Counted from the first letter of the stretch, positions 24,949 through 33,838 are shown. The stretch is 51,088 nt of DNA from Maricaulis sp. (GCF_030149515.1 NZ_JASBRI010000014.1:1-51088); one strand, 5' to 3'. Numbers and translations: made by a program. Notes: generated from the sequence alone by a model not told the origin.

Positions 24949-26073
24949 ATGGCTGATATCACTCTCGCGGCCTGGGTGTTCTCGATCGTCGGGTTCCTGA
25001 TCGCGTCCTACTCCATCGTTGCGAACGACGCGATCCAGACGCTGGGAACCTTCCTCAGTTCGAATGCGAGACGGCCCTGGTGGGTGCTGTGGCTTTACGC
25101 CTGTTCGATCATTGTCGCCGTGATGCTGTGGGGCTACTACGCCGGCGGACAGGACATTGCCTTCGGGCGGCTGAACACCCTGCCCTACCCCGAAGGCGGG
25201 GTAAAATGGTGGCACGCCATTCCACCGCTCTTCCTGCTGGTGCTGACGCGGTACGGCGTCCCGGTTTCCACCACCTTCCTGGTGCTGACGATCTTTGCGC
25301 TCACCGGAGGCGCGGAGACCGAAGGCGTGCTGCCGAAGATGCTGACGAAATCGGCGCTGGGCTATCTCGTCGCCATCGGCGCCGCATTCGTCGTCTACCT
25401 CATCGTTTCGCGCACCTTCGAACGCTGGATCGACCGCACCAAGGACCTCCCGCACACACCGCTCTGGTTCGTGCTGCAATGGTGTTCGACAGCCTTCCTG
25501 TGGTCGCAGTGGCTGATGCAGGACCTGGCCAATATCTTCGTCTTCCTGCCGCGCGCGACCGAACTGGTCCCGGTGATGGAGAATGGCGCGCCCGTACTGC
25601 AGGACGGCGTTGCCGTGATGCAGACGCAGGTCACGTTCTCGCCGATGCTGCTTATCTTCGCGACGGCGGTCATGCTGCTGCTGCACGCGATCATCTTCGC
25701 CACGCGTGGCGGCGAGATCCAGAAGATCGTTCTCACCAAGACCAACACAACCGATGTGCGGGCCGCCACGCTGGTCGACTTCATCTACGGGATCATCCTG
25801 TTCGTCTTCAAGGAAGTGAACGATGTCCCGATGAGCACCACCTGGGTCTTCCTCGGCATGCTCGCCGGCCGCGAGATCGCCGTTTCCTACGTTGCCGGCC
25901 TACGTTCGCGCATGGCCGCGCTGTGGGATGTCGTCTCCGACGTCATCCGCGCCTTCATCGGTCTGATTATCAGCGTCATACTAGCTATCTTGTTGCCGGC
26001 GATGGCCCGCGGCGAGCTCGGCGAGCTGCTGAGCGACCTGCCGGGATATGTCGGCAATGCGCTGGGCTTCTGA
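24949..26073 (+). CDS. PiT-like integral membrane transporter
   Basis: A 374-residue inner-membrane protein with about 8-9 helices. Two repeated motifs, VANDAIQTLGTFLSSN (about 24-39) and RYGVPVSTTFLVLTIF (about 102-117), resemble the GANDxxN and PVSTTH signatures of phosphate-type PiT permeases. FKEVNDVPMSTTWVFLGMLAGRE near 290 is the second half-repeat. The match to PiT is motif-level only, so the substrate may not be phosphate. ATG 24949 (MADITLAAWVF) was chosen over an upstream extension that is basic and non-membrane. It is divergent from the XRE-PAS triplet. Confidence 0.65.
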   Translation: MADITLAAWVFSIVGFLIASYSIVANDAIQTLGTFLSSNARRPWWVLWLYACSIIVAVMLWGYYAGGQDIAFGRLNTLPYPEGGVKWWHAIPPLFLLVLTRYGVPVSTTFLVLTIFALTGGAETEGVLPKMLTKSALGYLVAIGAAFVVYLIVSRTFERWIDRTKDLPHTPLWFVLQWCSTAFLWSQWLMQDLANIFVFLPRATELVPVMENGAPVLQDGVAVMQTQVTFSPMLLIFATAVMLLLHAIIFATRGGEIQKIVLTKTNTTDVRAATLVDFIYGIILFVFKEVNDVPMSTTWVFLGMLAGREIAVSYVAGLRSRMAALWDVVSDVIRAFIGLIISVILAILLPAMARGELGELLSDLPGYVGNALGF

Positions 26074-26109
26074 CGGAATTCGTTTAGTCAGGAATTCATT
26101 AATTATGAG

Positions 26110-26168
26110 TGCCTTGTCCCATTACGGGACCATAGAACACAACCCACGGATGGAGCTGGGACAGGGCA
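26110..26168. promoter_or_regulatory. Long-stem inverted repeat before the fourth XRE gene
   Basis: TGCCTTGTCCC (26110-26120) pairs with GGGACAGGGCA (26158-26168) over 11 positions with one G-U, around a 37-base loop, ending 10 bases before the start at 26179. It may be a leader hairpin covering the ribosome-binding region or the remnant of an operator pair. Two GAATTC direct repeats lie just upstream. Confidence 0.35.
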
Positions 26169-26178
26169 TTCGGACGAT

Positions 26179-26778
26179 ATGGATTGGGCCAAGACCGTTC
26201 GCGCACTCCGCCTGCGCCTGCGATTGAAACAGGGGGCGATGGCCGAACTGGTCGGTGTAAGCCAGACCTATATCTCGCGCCTCGAAGCCGGCATTACCGA
26301 ACCGGCCCCGCAGGTCGCCGATGCGATCCTCCGGCTCTCCCGGGACCCGCGTACGCGCAGCACGTTCGACGATTTCGTGGCGACGGTGCGTTTCAGCCCG
26401 TTCCGGTGTTTCATCGTCCAGCCCGAACCGGAAGCCGGCCGCTACACGCTGGAGGCCGTCAGCGCGGGCCTGCGCGACGGCGCCGCCGGCGAGCCGGCCG
26501 AGCTGGCCGATATTCCCGCTCTCGCCGCACTGAAAGACCAGATCGACGCGGTTTGCGCGGCCGGTCTCGAAGAGGGCCGCCTCTTGTCGGCGACCGCCTA
26601 CTGGCAGGACGGCAACCAGCCGCCGGGTCACTGGAGCACACTTTACATCCCGATCCGCGACGAGGCCGGCAGCTGCTTTCTGCACGCCACGCTCACTGCG
26701 CACGATGCCGACGAGTACACCCGCCTGGTCCGTCAGGCCGGGCGCAATATCGTGTTCGAACTGTTCGACGGCATGTAG
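26179..26778 (+). CDS. XRE-family HTH regulator with distinct sensor domain
   Basis: A 199-residue protein with an N-terminal HTH (VRALRLRLRLKQGAMAELVGVSQTYISRLEAG, about 7-38) and a C-terminal globular domain of about 130 residues (FSPFRCFIVQPEPEAGRYTLEAVSAGL ... HWSTLYIPIRDEAGSCFLHATLTAHDADEYTRLV). It shares the HTH class and size with the triplet but its sensor part is not obviously the same PAS-like domain. The function is unknown. It has no near neighbour on its strand other than the permease upstream and the SAM-II operon downstream. Confidence 0.75.
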   Translation: MDWAKTVRALRLRLRLKQGAMAELVGVSQTYISRLEAGITEPAPQVADAILRLSRDPRTRSTFDDFVATVRFSPFRCFIVQPEPEAGRYTLEAVSAGLRDGAAGEPAELADIPALAALKDQIDAVCAAGLEEGRLLSATAYWQDGNQPPGHWSTLYIPIRDEAGSCFLHATLTAHDADEYTRLVRQAGRNIVFELFDGM

Positions 26779-26802
26779 GTCCGGTGCCCGCGCAAGGACC
26801 GC

Positions 26803-26830
26803 TTGACACATATAAACATATCTTTATACG
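26803..26830 (+). promoter_or_regulatory. Promoter of the SAM-II/methionine operon
   Basis: TTGACA (26803-26808) is a perfect -35 box. TATACG (26825-26830) is a fair -10 at 16-bp spacing. Predicted transcription start is about 26836-26838, at the 5' edge of the riboswitch aptamer, which fits a SAM-II leader with no extra 5' sequence. Confidence 0.6.
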
Positions 26831-26834
26831 TGAA

Positions 26835-26889
26835 GGCGCGCCGATTTGATGTTCAGCTTGCGGGCGCGGAATAAGTACGGCTAAAGCGG
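26835..26889 (+). ncRNA. SAM-II riboswitch
   Basis: Conserved SAM-II features appear in order: P1 left arm CGCGCC (26837-26842), loop GATTTG (26843-26848), CTTGC (26857-26861), P1 right arm GGCGCG (26863-26868), then a spacer and the signature GCTAAAG (26880-26886) that forms the pseudoknot. P1 has 6 consecutive pairs. The arrangement matches the short H-type pseudoknot known from alphaproteobacterial met leaders. It binds S-adenosylmethionine and lowers expression when methionine is plentiful. It precedes a homoserine dehydrogenase-metX-metB/Z operon, which makes sense for that ligand. About 90 bases separate it from the first start, so the expression platform is unclear; a weak CGAAGG/CCTTCG stem lies between. 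Confidence 0.85.
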
Positions 26890-26977
26890 ATCGACCGAAG
26901 GAATACAGCGACTTTCCGCGCCCCCTTCGTTTCCGCAGATCGGCGTTCGTCCTTTTCCGCGTCAGATGGAAAACGAC

Positions 26978-27967
26978 ATGTCGACACTCGCGGCCCTCGA
27001 TTTCGAACTTCCCAAACGCAATGTCCGTCCTGCCCGCACGCGCCTGCGTGCTGTGCTTCTGGGCTGCGGCACGGTGAATTCCGGCGTTCTGGAAGGGCTG
27101 GACTCGATGCCGGACGCGGTCGAGGTATCGGCCATCGTCACGCGCCGCCCGCGCGATATCCAGGCCGGCCGGGCGGCCTGGCTGACCGATATCCGCGACG
27201 CCTTCGATACCGGCCCCGACCTCGTCGTCGACGGTCTGCCGGATTGCGCGGCCGCCGAAAAGGCCCTGACCCTCGCCGTGGAACGCGGCATCCATGTGAT
27301 TTCGGCCAACAAGGCCGTCATTGCGCGCCGTCCGGACCTGGAGGCCAGAGCGCACGCCAAGGGGACGCGCTTTGTCTATTCCGCAGCCGTTGGCGGCGGT
27401 GTTCCGGTGCTGGAAACGATCAGCCGGCTGATCTCGGCCGGAGAGGAGATCGGCAGCGTGCGCGGCGTACTCAACGGCACGTCCAATTTCGTCCTCGGCC
27501 TGCTTGAGACCGGCACCAGTTTCGACGAGGCGATCGCCGCCGCCCAGGCAGCCGGCTTCGCCGAGGCCGACCCGGCAGCAGATATCGACGGTCTGGACGC
27601 CGCGGCCAAGCTTGCCCTGATTGCCCGCAAGGCTTTCGCCATTGCGCCCGACGCCGCCCGCATCCCGGCGGAAAGCCTTTTGGCACTCGATCCGGGCCAG
27701 GTCTGCGGTGCCCGCGAAAACGGGTTGCGCTATCGCCAGGTCGCGGAGCTGAGCCGGACCGCGGACGGGATCGATGCCCGCGTACGCCTGCTCGCACTGC
27801 CGGAGGACCATCCCCTGGCCAAAGTGGAGGGCGAGGAGAACTCGGTGGAGATCGTCTGTGAGAGCGGGCTGAAAATCGTGCTGCACGGCAAGGGCGCCGG
27901 CAGACAGCCGACCGCCGGTGCCGTGCTGGCGGATATCCGCGATCTGATCGCGGCCGGAGAGGTGTAA
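26978..27967 (+). CDS. Homoserine dehydrogenase, short form without ACT domain
   Basis: Reduces aspartate semialdehyde to homoserine, the branch toward methionine and threonine. The protein (329 residues from 26978) has the nucleotide-binding LRAVLLGCGTVNSGVLEGL and the family signature GVLNGTSNFVL...EADPAADIDGLDAAAKLALIARKAF. It stops after the catalytic domain; usual bacterial enzymes of about 430 residues add an ACT domain for threonine feedback, which is missing. ATG 26966 is also possible. It is first in a riboswitch-controlled operon with metX and metB/Z, so it is probably dedicated to methionine and not inhibited by threonine. TAATG overlap with metX. Confidence 0.88.
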   Translation: MSTLAALDFELPKRNVRPARTRLRAVLLGCGTVNSGVLEGLDSMPDAVEVSAIVTRRPRDIQAGRAAWLTDIRDAFDTGPDLVVDGLPDCAAAEKALTLAVERGIHVISANKAVIARRPDLEARAHAKGTRFVYSAAVGGGVPVLETISRLISAGEEIGSVRGVLNGTSNFVLGLLETGTSFDEAIAAAQAAGFAEADPAADIDGLDAAAKLALIARKAFAIAPDAARIPAESLLALDPGQVCGARENGLRYRQVAELSRTADGIDARVRLLALPEDHPLAKVEGEENSVEIVCESGLKIVLHGKGAGRQPTAGAVLADIRDLIAAGEV

Positions 27968-28905
27968 TGGCCGTGACCCTGGAATGCCTGCCTTCCACCC
28001 GATGTCGCGACATCACAACCATCGCCCTTGCCGAGACCGGCTCGCCGGTGCGCGTAAAAGGCCGTGTGACCGGACCCGGTCACGGGCCCGCCATCGTCGT
28101 GCTCGGCGGAATATCCTCGGGCCGCATCGTTGCGGACAGTGACAGCGAAACCGGCTGGTGGTCCTGCCAGACCGGACCCGACCGCGCCATCGATACCGGC
28201 CGGTATCGTGTTCTCTCCTTCGACTTCATCGGCGAGGAACTCGCCCCCCACCCCTCCACCCAGGACCAGGCCCGCGCCATTCTTGCCCTGGCCGACGCCG
28301 CCGGCATCGGCCGGTTCGACATTGCGGGTTCGTCCTATGGCGCCATGATTGCCCTGGCGCTGGCGGTGCTGGCCCCGGACCGGATCGGAAAAGTGCTCGC
28401 CATTTCCGGCGCCCACCGCGCCTGCGCCATGGCCCAGGCCTGGCGCTCGATCCAGCGCGACACCGTGGAACTCGCCCTGCGCCTGGGCGACGGCAAGGCC
28501 GGTCTCGACCTCGCCCGCCGTCTGGCCATGACCACCTATCGCACACCCGAGGAAATCGAGGCGCGCTTCTACGATCCCGCTCCCGATTGCCGCGACGCGT
28601 CCGGCGTGGCGGCCTATCTGAAAGCCCGCGGCCGCGACTATGCCGAGACCGTGACACCGGAACGCTTTCTGGCCCTGTCGCACTCGATGGATGCGCACTG
28701 CGTCGATGTCTCGAAAATCAGGTGTCCGGTGACCTATCTCGCCGTCGAGGAAGACCGGCTGGTCCCGCTGTCTCAAATGGCCGAGGCTGCCGCAGCAACA
28801 CCCATGGGCACGCTGAAAACACTTCGCTCCCGTTTCGGACACGATGCCTTCCTGAAGGAAGAGGCTATCGTGTCGGAGACACTGATGAAGTTCCTCGAGG
28901 ACTGA
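27967..28905 (+). CDS. metX: MetX-like homoserine O-acyltransferase
   Basis: Alpha/beta-hydrolase-fold acyltransferase that activates homoserine as O-acetyl- or O-succinylhomoserine. The 312-residue protein has GSSYGAM with nucleophile Ser123, the acid in YLAVEEDRLVPL, and the His in FGHDAFLKE near the C-terminus. It is shorter than the usual 370-390 residues of MetX, lacking some of the lid. Acyl donor cannot be told from sequence. It sits between the homoserine dehydrogenase (1-bp overlap) and the PLP sulphur-transfer enzyme (1-bp gap), which strongly supports the role. Confidence 0.8.
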   Translation: MAVTLECLPSTRCRDITTIALAETGSPVRVKGRVTGPGHGPAIVVLGGISSGRIVADSDSETGWWSCQTGPDRAIDTGRYRVLSFDFIGEELAPHPSTQDQARAILALADAAGIGRFDIAGSSYGAMIALALAVLAPDRIGKVLAISGAHRACAMAQAWRSIQRDTVELALRLGDGKAGLDLARRLAMTTYRTPEEIEARFYDPAPDCRDASGVAAYLKARGRDYAETVTPERFLALSHSMDAHCVDVSKIRCPVTYLAVEEDRLVPLSQMAEAAAATPMGTLKTLRSRFGHDAFLKEEAIVSETLMKFLED

Positions 28906-28906
28906 A

Positions 28907-30052
28907 ATGACCGACAATCACCGTACCAAGGCCATCCGGGCGGGCCTGAACACCGATCGGAGCTGGAATGCCGTCATTCCGCCGCTCTCGCTGTCGACGG
29001 CCTATCGCCGCGAGGATCCGGCCATTCAGCCCGCCTATGACTATGCCCGGACCGCCCATCCCGGCCGCACGCTCCTGGCCGATGCCATCGCCGAACTGGA
29101 AAACGCCGCCGGGGCAGTGGTGACCGGATCGGGCATGTCGGCCATCGATCTCCTGCTGCACGATCTGCCCTTCGGCGCGCGGGTGATCTGCTCCCACGAC
29201 GCCTATGGCGGTACGCGGCGCCTTCTGGACGCCCGCGCGTCGGCCGGACGGCTGGTGCCGGTCTATGTCGATACATCCGATACCGGCGCGGTTGCCAATG
29301 CCCTCAATGACGATGCATCCCTCATAATCGCGGAGACCCCGTCCAATCCGCGCCTGCGCATTTCCGATCTGAAAGCGCTGGTCCGCCTGGCCCGCGATGC
29401 GGGGACCGAACTGGCCGTCGACAATACGGTGATGTCGCCGGTCCTGCAGCGCCCCCTGGACTGGGGGGCGGACTATTCCGTTCAGTCCATTACCAAGCTC
29501 ATCAACGGCCATTCCGACATGGTCGGCGGTGTGGTCTGCTGTGCCGATCCCGCGCGCGCCGAACGTCTGGCCTGGTGGGCCAATTGCGTTGGTGTGGGGG
29601 CCGGCGCCTTCGACAGCTATCTCGCCCTGCGGGGCCTGCGCACCCTGCCCCTGCGGGCGAAGGCGCAATGCGAAAGCGCCCAGGCGGTGGCCGACTGGCT
29701 GTCACAGGACCGGCGCATCACCGATGTCGACTATCCCGGCCTGGCCTCCCATCCCGGTCACGAAATCGCGGCACGCCAGCAGGACGGGTTCGGCCAGCTG
29801 ATCTCGCTGCAACTGGCCGATACGGCACCCAGTGCACGCGATGTCGTTTCCCGTCTGGAAGTCTTCACCCTCGCCCAGTCTCTGGGCGGGGTGGAAAGCC
29901 TCGTCTGCATCCCCGCCCTGATGACCCATGCCTCGATGTCGCCCAGCGCGCGCGCGGAAGCGGGCGTGCCGGACACGCTGATCCGGCTGTCGGTGGGCCT
30001 AGAAGGCGCAGGCGATCTCATCGCCGATCTCGACCGGGCTCTGGCGGCTTAG
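28907..30052 (+). CDS. Cystathionine gamma-synthase / O-acylhomoserine sulfhydrylase family
   Basis: A PLP enzyme of 381 residues of the Cys/Met metabolism family. It has YDYARTAHPGR near 45, GSGMSAIDLLL, the cofactor aspartate stretch ELAVDNTVMSPVLQRPLDWGAD, the PLP lysine in SITKLINGHSDMVGG, and SLGGVESLVCIPALMTHASM. It would join activated homoserine with cysteine (MetB) or sulphide (MetZ/MetY); the choice is open. It closes the SAM-II-controlled operon. Its stop overlaps that of glpK as TTAG. Confidence 0.9.
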   Translation: MTDNHRTKAIRAGLNTDRSWNAVIPPLSLSTAYRREDPAIQPAYDYARTAHPGRTLLADAIAELENAAGAVVTGSGMSAIDLLLHDLPFGARVICSHDAYGGTRRLLDARASAGRLVPVYVDTSDTGAVANALNDDASLIIAETPSNPRLRISDLKALVRLARDAGTELAVDNTVMSPVLQRPLDWGADYSVQSITKLINGHSDMVGGVVCCADPARAERLAWWANCVGVGAGAFDSYLALRGLRTLPLRAKAQCESAQAVADWLSQDRRITDVDYPGLASHPGHEIAARQQDGFGQLISLQLADTAPSARDVVSRLEVFTLAQSLGGVESLVCIPALMTHASMSPSARAEAGVPDTLIRLSVGLEGAGDLIADLDRALAA

Positions 30053-31542
30053 GTGCCCGTGGAACGCACACGCGCGACCGCGGCCTTCCAGCCGGCCCGG
30101 TCCGCCCTGCGCCTCCCGGCCTCGCAGGCCGGCGTGAAGGCGCGGTCCTGGCGCCAGAGCTCCCGGCCGGCTTCAAGCGCCGGATAAAGCCCGGCGCCCA
30201 GACCGGCCAGAAAGGCTGCGCCCCAGGCCGTCGCTTCGGACCGGACCGGCCGCACCACTTCGATCCCGGTGAGATCGGACAGGCGTTGCAGCAAGGCGTC
30301 GTTGGCCGCCATGCCACCATCGACGCGCAGGGTTTTCGCCTCCACCCCGTCGGCCGCCATGGCATCCAGCAGATCGCAGGTCTGGTGCGCCGTGGAGTCG
30401 AGAGCCGCCCGCGCGATCTCGGCCCGGCCGGAACCGCGGGTCAGGCCGACAATCGCGCCACGTGCCTCGGCATCCCAGTAAGGCGCGCCCAGCCCGGTAA
30501 AGGCCGGTACCAGATAGACGCCGCTGTCCGGGTCGGCAGAGGCGGCCAGCGCCTCGATCTCCGAGGCCCGGGCGATCAGGCCCAGCCCGTCGCGCAGCCA
30601 TTGCACCGTGGCCCCGGCCGACAGGATAGAGCCTTCCAGCGCATAGATCGTTTCGCCGGCGATACGACTGGCGATCGTGGTCAGAAGCCGGTTGGCGGAG
30701 ACGACCGGTTCGGCTCCGGTATTGATCAGCAGAAAGGCGCCCGTGCCATAGGTCGACTTCATCTCGCCGGGTGCCAGGCAGGCCTGGCCGATGGCGGCCG
30801 ACTGCTGGTCGCCGGCCACGCCCGTGATCGGGATATCCCGGCCCAGTGCCTGGCCGGCCATGCCGAAATCGCCGGCACAATCGCGCACCTCGGGCAATAG
30901 CGAAACGGGGACGCCGAACAGGGCTGCAAGGTCCGCATCCCATTTATTGCGGCGGATATCGTAGAGGGCCGTACGGCTGGCATTGGTCGCGTCGGTGGCA
31001 TGCACCTTTCCGCCGGTAAGCCGCCAGATCAGCCAGGTGTCGATGGTGCCGAAGGCCAGCTCCCCCGCCTCCGCCCGCGCCCGTGCGCCCTCCACATGAT
31101 CCAGGATCCAGGCGATCTTGGTAGCGGAGAAATAGGGGTCGAGCACCAGGCCCGTCTTGTCCTGCACGTCTCGCGCATGCCCGGCTTCACGCAGGCGCGC
31201 GCAGACATCGGCGGTACGCCGGTCCTGCCAGACGATGGCATTGTGGACAGGCTCGCCCGTGCTGCGGTCCCACAGGAGGGTCGTTTCGCGCTGATTGGTG
31301 ATGCCTGCCGCCTCGGCGCGATAGCCCTTCTTTTCCGCCGCCGCGAGCGCTTCGCGTGCCGTGGCGCGGACCGTAGCCCAGATCACCTCGGGATCGTGTT
31401 CCACCCAGCCGGGATGGGGATAGATCTGCTGAAATTCGCGCTGGGCCGCGGCCACGACGTCATAGCCCGGCGTGAACACGACAGCGCGCGAACTCGTGGT
31501 GCCCTGGTCGATCGCCAGGATCGCGGTCTTCTTGCCGAACAT
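30049..31542 (-). CDS. glpK: Glycerol kinase
   Basis: Phosphorylates glycerol to glycerol-3-phosphate with ATP in the cytoplasm. The 497-residue protein has the FGGY-family start ILAIDQGTTSSRAVVF (8-23), NQRETTLLWDRSTGEP, IVWQDRRT, GTIDTWLIWRLTGG, TNASRTALYDI, and ATP-site AGDQQSAAIGQACL and YGTGAFLL. Length is normal. The start MFGKKT follows GGGGGAGGG by 5-8 bases. It appears to stand alone; no glpF, glpD or glpR is adjacent. The 95-bp gap to the next divergent gene holds no box I would assert. Confidence 0.95.
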   Translation of the reverse strand: MFGKKTAILAIDQGTTSSRAVVFTPGYDVVAAAQREFQQIYPHPGWVEHDPEVIWATVRATAREALAAAEKKGYRAEAAGITNQRETTLLWDRSTGEPVHNAIVWQDRRTADVCARLREAGHARDVQDKTGLVLDPYFSATKIAWILDHVEGARARAEAGELAFGTIDTWLIWRLTGGKVHATDATNASRTALYDIRRNKWDADLAALFGVPVSLLPEVRDCAGDFGMAGQALGRDIPITGVAGDQQSAAIGQACLAPGEMKSTYGTGAFLLINTGAEPVVSANRLLTTIASRIAGETIYALEGSILSAGATVQWLRDGLGLIARASEIEALAASADPDSGVYLVPAFTGLGAPYWDAEARGAIVGLTRGSGRAEIARAALDSTAHQTCDLLDAMAADGVEAKTLRVDGGMAANDALLQRLSDLTGIEVVRPVRSEATAWGAAFLAGLGAGLYPALEAGRELWRQDRAFTPACEAGRRRADRAGWKAAVARVRSTGT

Positions 31543-31637
31543 GCCGCCCTCCCCCGTATTGATTGCTCTTATGACTACAGCCATGACGCAATTGGACAAA
31601 ACACGCTAGGCTTTGCCCCGGACGAAAAGGAGCGGGC

Positions 31638-32582
31638 ATGAGCGCCGACCAGTTTCCGCATGAAAGCCTGAACAGCCCGACCGGTGCTGTCCTCGCCCTC
31701 CATACGTGCGAGGCCGAGAGCGCGCCGCGCGGCATCGTGCACATCAATCACGGTCTCGCCGAACGCGCCGGCCGCTATGCCCGGTTCGCGGATTTCCTGG
31801 CCCGGCGCGGCTATCATGTCGGCGCCCACGATCATCGCGGCCACGGGCTTACCACCGCCGGGGACGGCGCGCCGCGCCGCTTCGCCGACCGCGACGGCTG
31901 GGACAAGGTGATGGGCGATGTCGCCGCGGTTCAGGCCGAACTGCGGCGCCGCTGGCCGGGCCTGCCGCTGATCGTGTTCGGGCACTCCATGGGATCGGTG
32001 ATCGCCTTCAATCATGTGCTGCGCGCGCCCGGGAGTGTCGACGCGGCCGCTATCTGGAACGGCAATATGGCACTGGGCGGGCTGAAGAGCGTGATGCGCT
32101 TCGTCCTGTGGTGCGAGGCCTTTTTCGGCGGCCCCTACACGCCCAGCCACACACTCGACCGGCTCACCTTCAAGGCCTGGAACAAGCGTTTCCCGGAAGG
32201 CCGGACCGACGCCGACTGGCTGACCTCGGACACGGCGGAAGTCGACGCCTATGTCGCGGACGAGTTGTGCGGCTGGCCGTCCAGCGTGTCACTGTGGCGG
32301 GATTTCCTGGACGGGGTGGCGTTCGCCGAAGACAACGGCAATCTGGAACGGGTCCGCCGCGACCTGCCCTTCCACCTCGTCGGCGGATCGCTCGACCCGG
32401 CCACGGATGGCGGCAAGGCGGTACGCAAGCTGGCCGGCCGGCTGGGCCGTGCCGGGTTCGTCGACGTGACCTGCGAGATTATCGAGGGTTTCCGGCACGA
32501 AACCGTCAATGAGGCCGGGCGCGACAAGGCGATGGCGGATTTTGCCGGCTGGCTCGACCGGGTGACGGACAGTCCGCGCTAG
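31638..32582 (+). CDS. Alpha/beta hydrolase of the S33/monoacylglycerol-lipase type
   Basis: A 314-residue soluble hydrolase: IVHINHGLAERAGRYARFADFLARRGY, HDHRGHG, GHSMGSVI with the catalytic Ser, an Asp in HLVGGSLDPAT, and the final His in IEGFRHETVNE. This fits serine lipases acting on monoacylglycerols or lysophospholipids. AAGGAG sits 8 bases before the ATG. It lies next to glpK on the other strand, and released glycerol would be a natural substrate for GlpK, an inference from location. The flavoprotein gene follows 2 bases after the stop. Confidence 0.85.
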   Translation: MSADQFPHESLNSPTGAVLALHTCEAESAPRGIVHINHGLAERAGRYARFADFLARRGYHVGAHDHRGHGLTTAGDGAPRRFADRDGWDKVMGDVAAVQAELRRRWPGLPLIVFGHSMGSVIAFNHVLRAPGSVDAAAIWNGNMALGGLKSVMRFVLWCEAFFGGPYTPSHTLDRLTFKAWNKRFPEGRTDADWLTSDTAEVDAYVADELCGWPSSVSLWRDFLDGVAFAEDNGNLERVRRDLPFHLVGGSLDPATDGGKAVRKLAGRLGRAGFVDVTCEIIEGFRHETVNEAGRDKAMADFAGWLDRVTDSPR

Positions 32583-32584
32583 CC

Positions 32585-33766
32585 ATGATCCATTGCGATG
32601 TCGTCATCATCGGTGCCGGAGCGGCGGGCATGATGTGCGCCATTGAGGCCGGACGCCGCGGCCGTTCGGTCACCGTGATCGAGCATGCCCGCAAGCCGGG
32701 CGAAAAGATCCGGATTTCCGGCGGCGGCCGCTGCAATTTCACTAATCTTCATGCCGGCCCGGACAATTTCCTGTCGGCCAATCCGCACTTCATGAAGTCG
32801 GCGCTCAAACGCTACACGCAATGGGATTTCATCGCGTGGGTCGACGCGCACGGGATCGCCTGGCACGAAAAAGCGCTGGGCCAGCTGTTCTGCGACGGGC
32901 CGGCAACACAGATCATCGAGGCCCTGCTGGCCGACATGCGCAGGGCCGGGGTGGAGCTGAAACTGGGCACATCCGTCACCCGCCACGAGCGCACGTCCGA
33001 CGGATTCGAACTGGTCCTGAGCGATGGTGACGAGATGGCCTGCCAGTCCCTGGTCGTCGCCTCGGGCGGCAAGTCCATCCCGAAAATGGGAGCCACCGGT
33101 TTCGGCTATGATATGGCCCGCCACTACGGTCTCGCCGTCACCGAAACCCGTCCGGCCCTGGTGCCGCTGACCTTCGATCCGGACATGCTGGCCCGGCTCA
33201 AGCCGCTCGCCGGTGTCGCTGCCGATGTACGGGTCAGCCGGGATCGTGCGGCCTTCGACGAGGCGCTGTTATTCACCCATCGCGGTCTCAGCGGGCCGGC
33301 CGTTTTGCAGATATCGTCCTACTGGCGCGAGGGAGACGACGTCTCGGTTCGCTTCCGCCCCGATCTCGACTGGTACGAGACCCTGCGGGACGAGCGCGCG
33401 GCCAATGGCCGCCGGGCCATTTCCACGGTGCTGGCCGATCATCTGCCCAAACGCCTGGCCCAGATGCTGGACGAGGAAGGCGGCCTTTCCGGCAATCTCG
33501 CCGATCAGTCGGACAAGCGCCTGCAACATTTTGCGGGCATGCTCGAAAACTGGACGGTGCGCCCGACCGGATCGGAAGGCTATCGTACGGCAGAGGTGAC
33601 GCTGGGCGGTGTCGATACGGGCGGGCTCGACAGCCGCACCATGCAGGCGCGCGGAGTGCCCGGCCTGTTTTTTGTCGGCGAGGTTGTTGACGTGACGGGT
33701 TGGCTTGGCGGATACAACTTTCAATGGGCCTGGTCGTCAGGGTGGAGTGCCGGCCGGGCCGTCTGA
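32585..33766 (+). CDS. HI0933/BaiN-family FAD-dependent oxidoreductase
   Basis: A 393-residue flavoprotein: N-terminal FAD-binding VVIIGAGAAGMMCAIEAGRRG (6-26), the family box KIRISGGGRCNFTN (44-57), ASGGKSIPKMGATGFGYDMA, FTHRGLSGPAVLQISSYW, and the C-terminal FFVGEVVDVTGWLGGYNFQWAWSSG. Members are common and most lack an assigned reaction. Two bases separate it from the lipase gene, so the two are probably cotranscribed. Confidence 0.9.
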   Translation: MIHCDVVIIGAGAAGMMCAIEAGRRGRSVTVIEHARKPGEKIRISGGGRCNFTNLHAGPDNFLSANPHFMKSALKRYTQWDFIAWVDAHGIAWHEKALGQLFCDGPATQIIEALLADMRRAGVELKLGTSVTRHERTSDGFELVLSDGDEMACQSLVVASGGKSIPKMGATGFGYDMARHYGLAVTETRPALVPLTFDPDMLARLKPLAGVAADVRVSRDRAAFDEALLFTHRGLSGPAVLQISSYWREGDDVSVRFRPDLDWYETLRDERAANGRRAISTVLADHLPKRLAQMLDEEGGLSGNLADQSDKRLQHFAGMLENWTVRPTGSEGYRTAEVTLGGVDTGGLDSRTMQARGVPGLFFVGEVVDVTGWLGGYNFQWAWSSGWSAGRAV

Positions 33767-33838
33767 TCCGGGCGCCAGGGTCCCCGGCCGCCGTGAAAGT
33801 CCTCGCCACGCGACTCGATGGGGGTTATCAAGGTGTCA

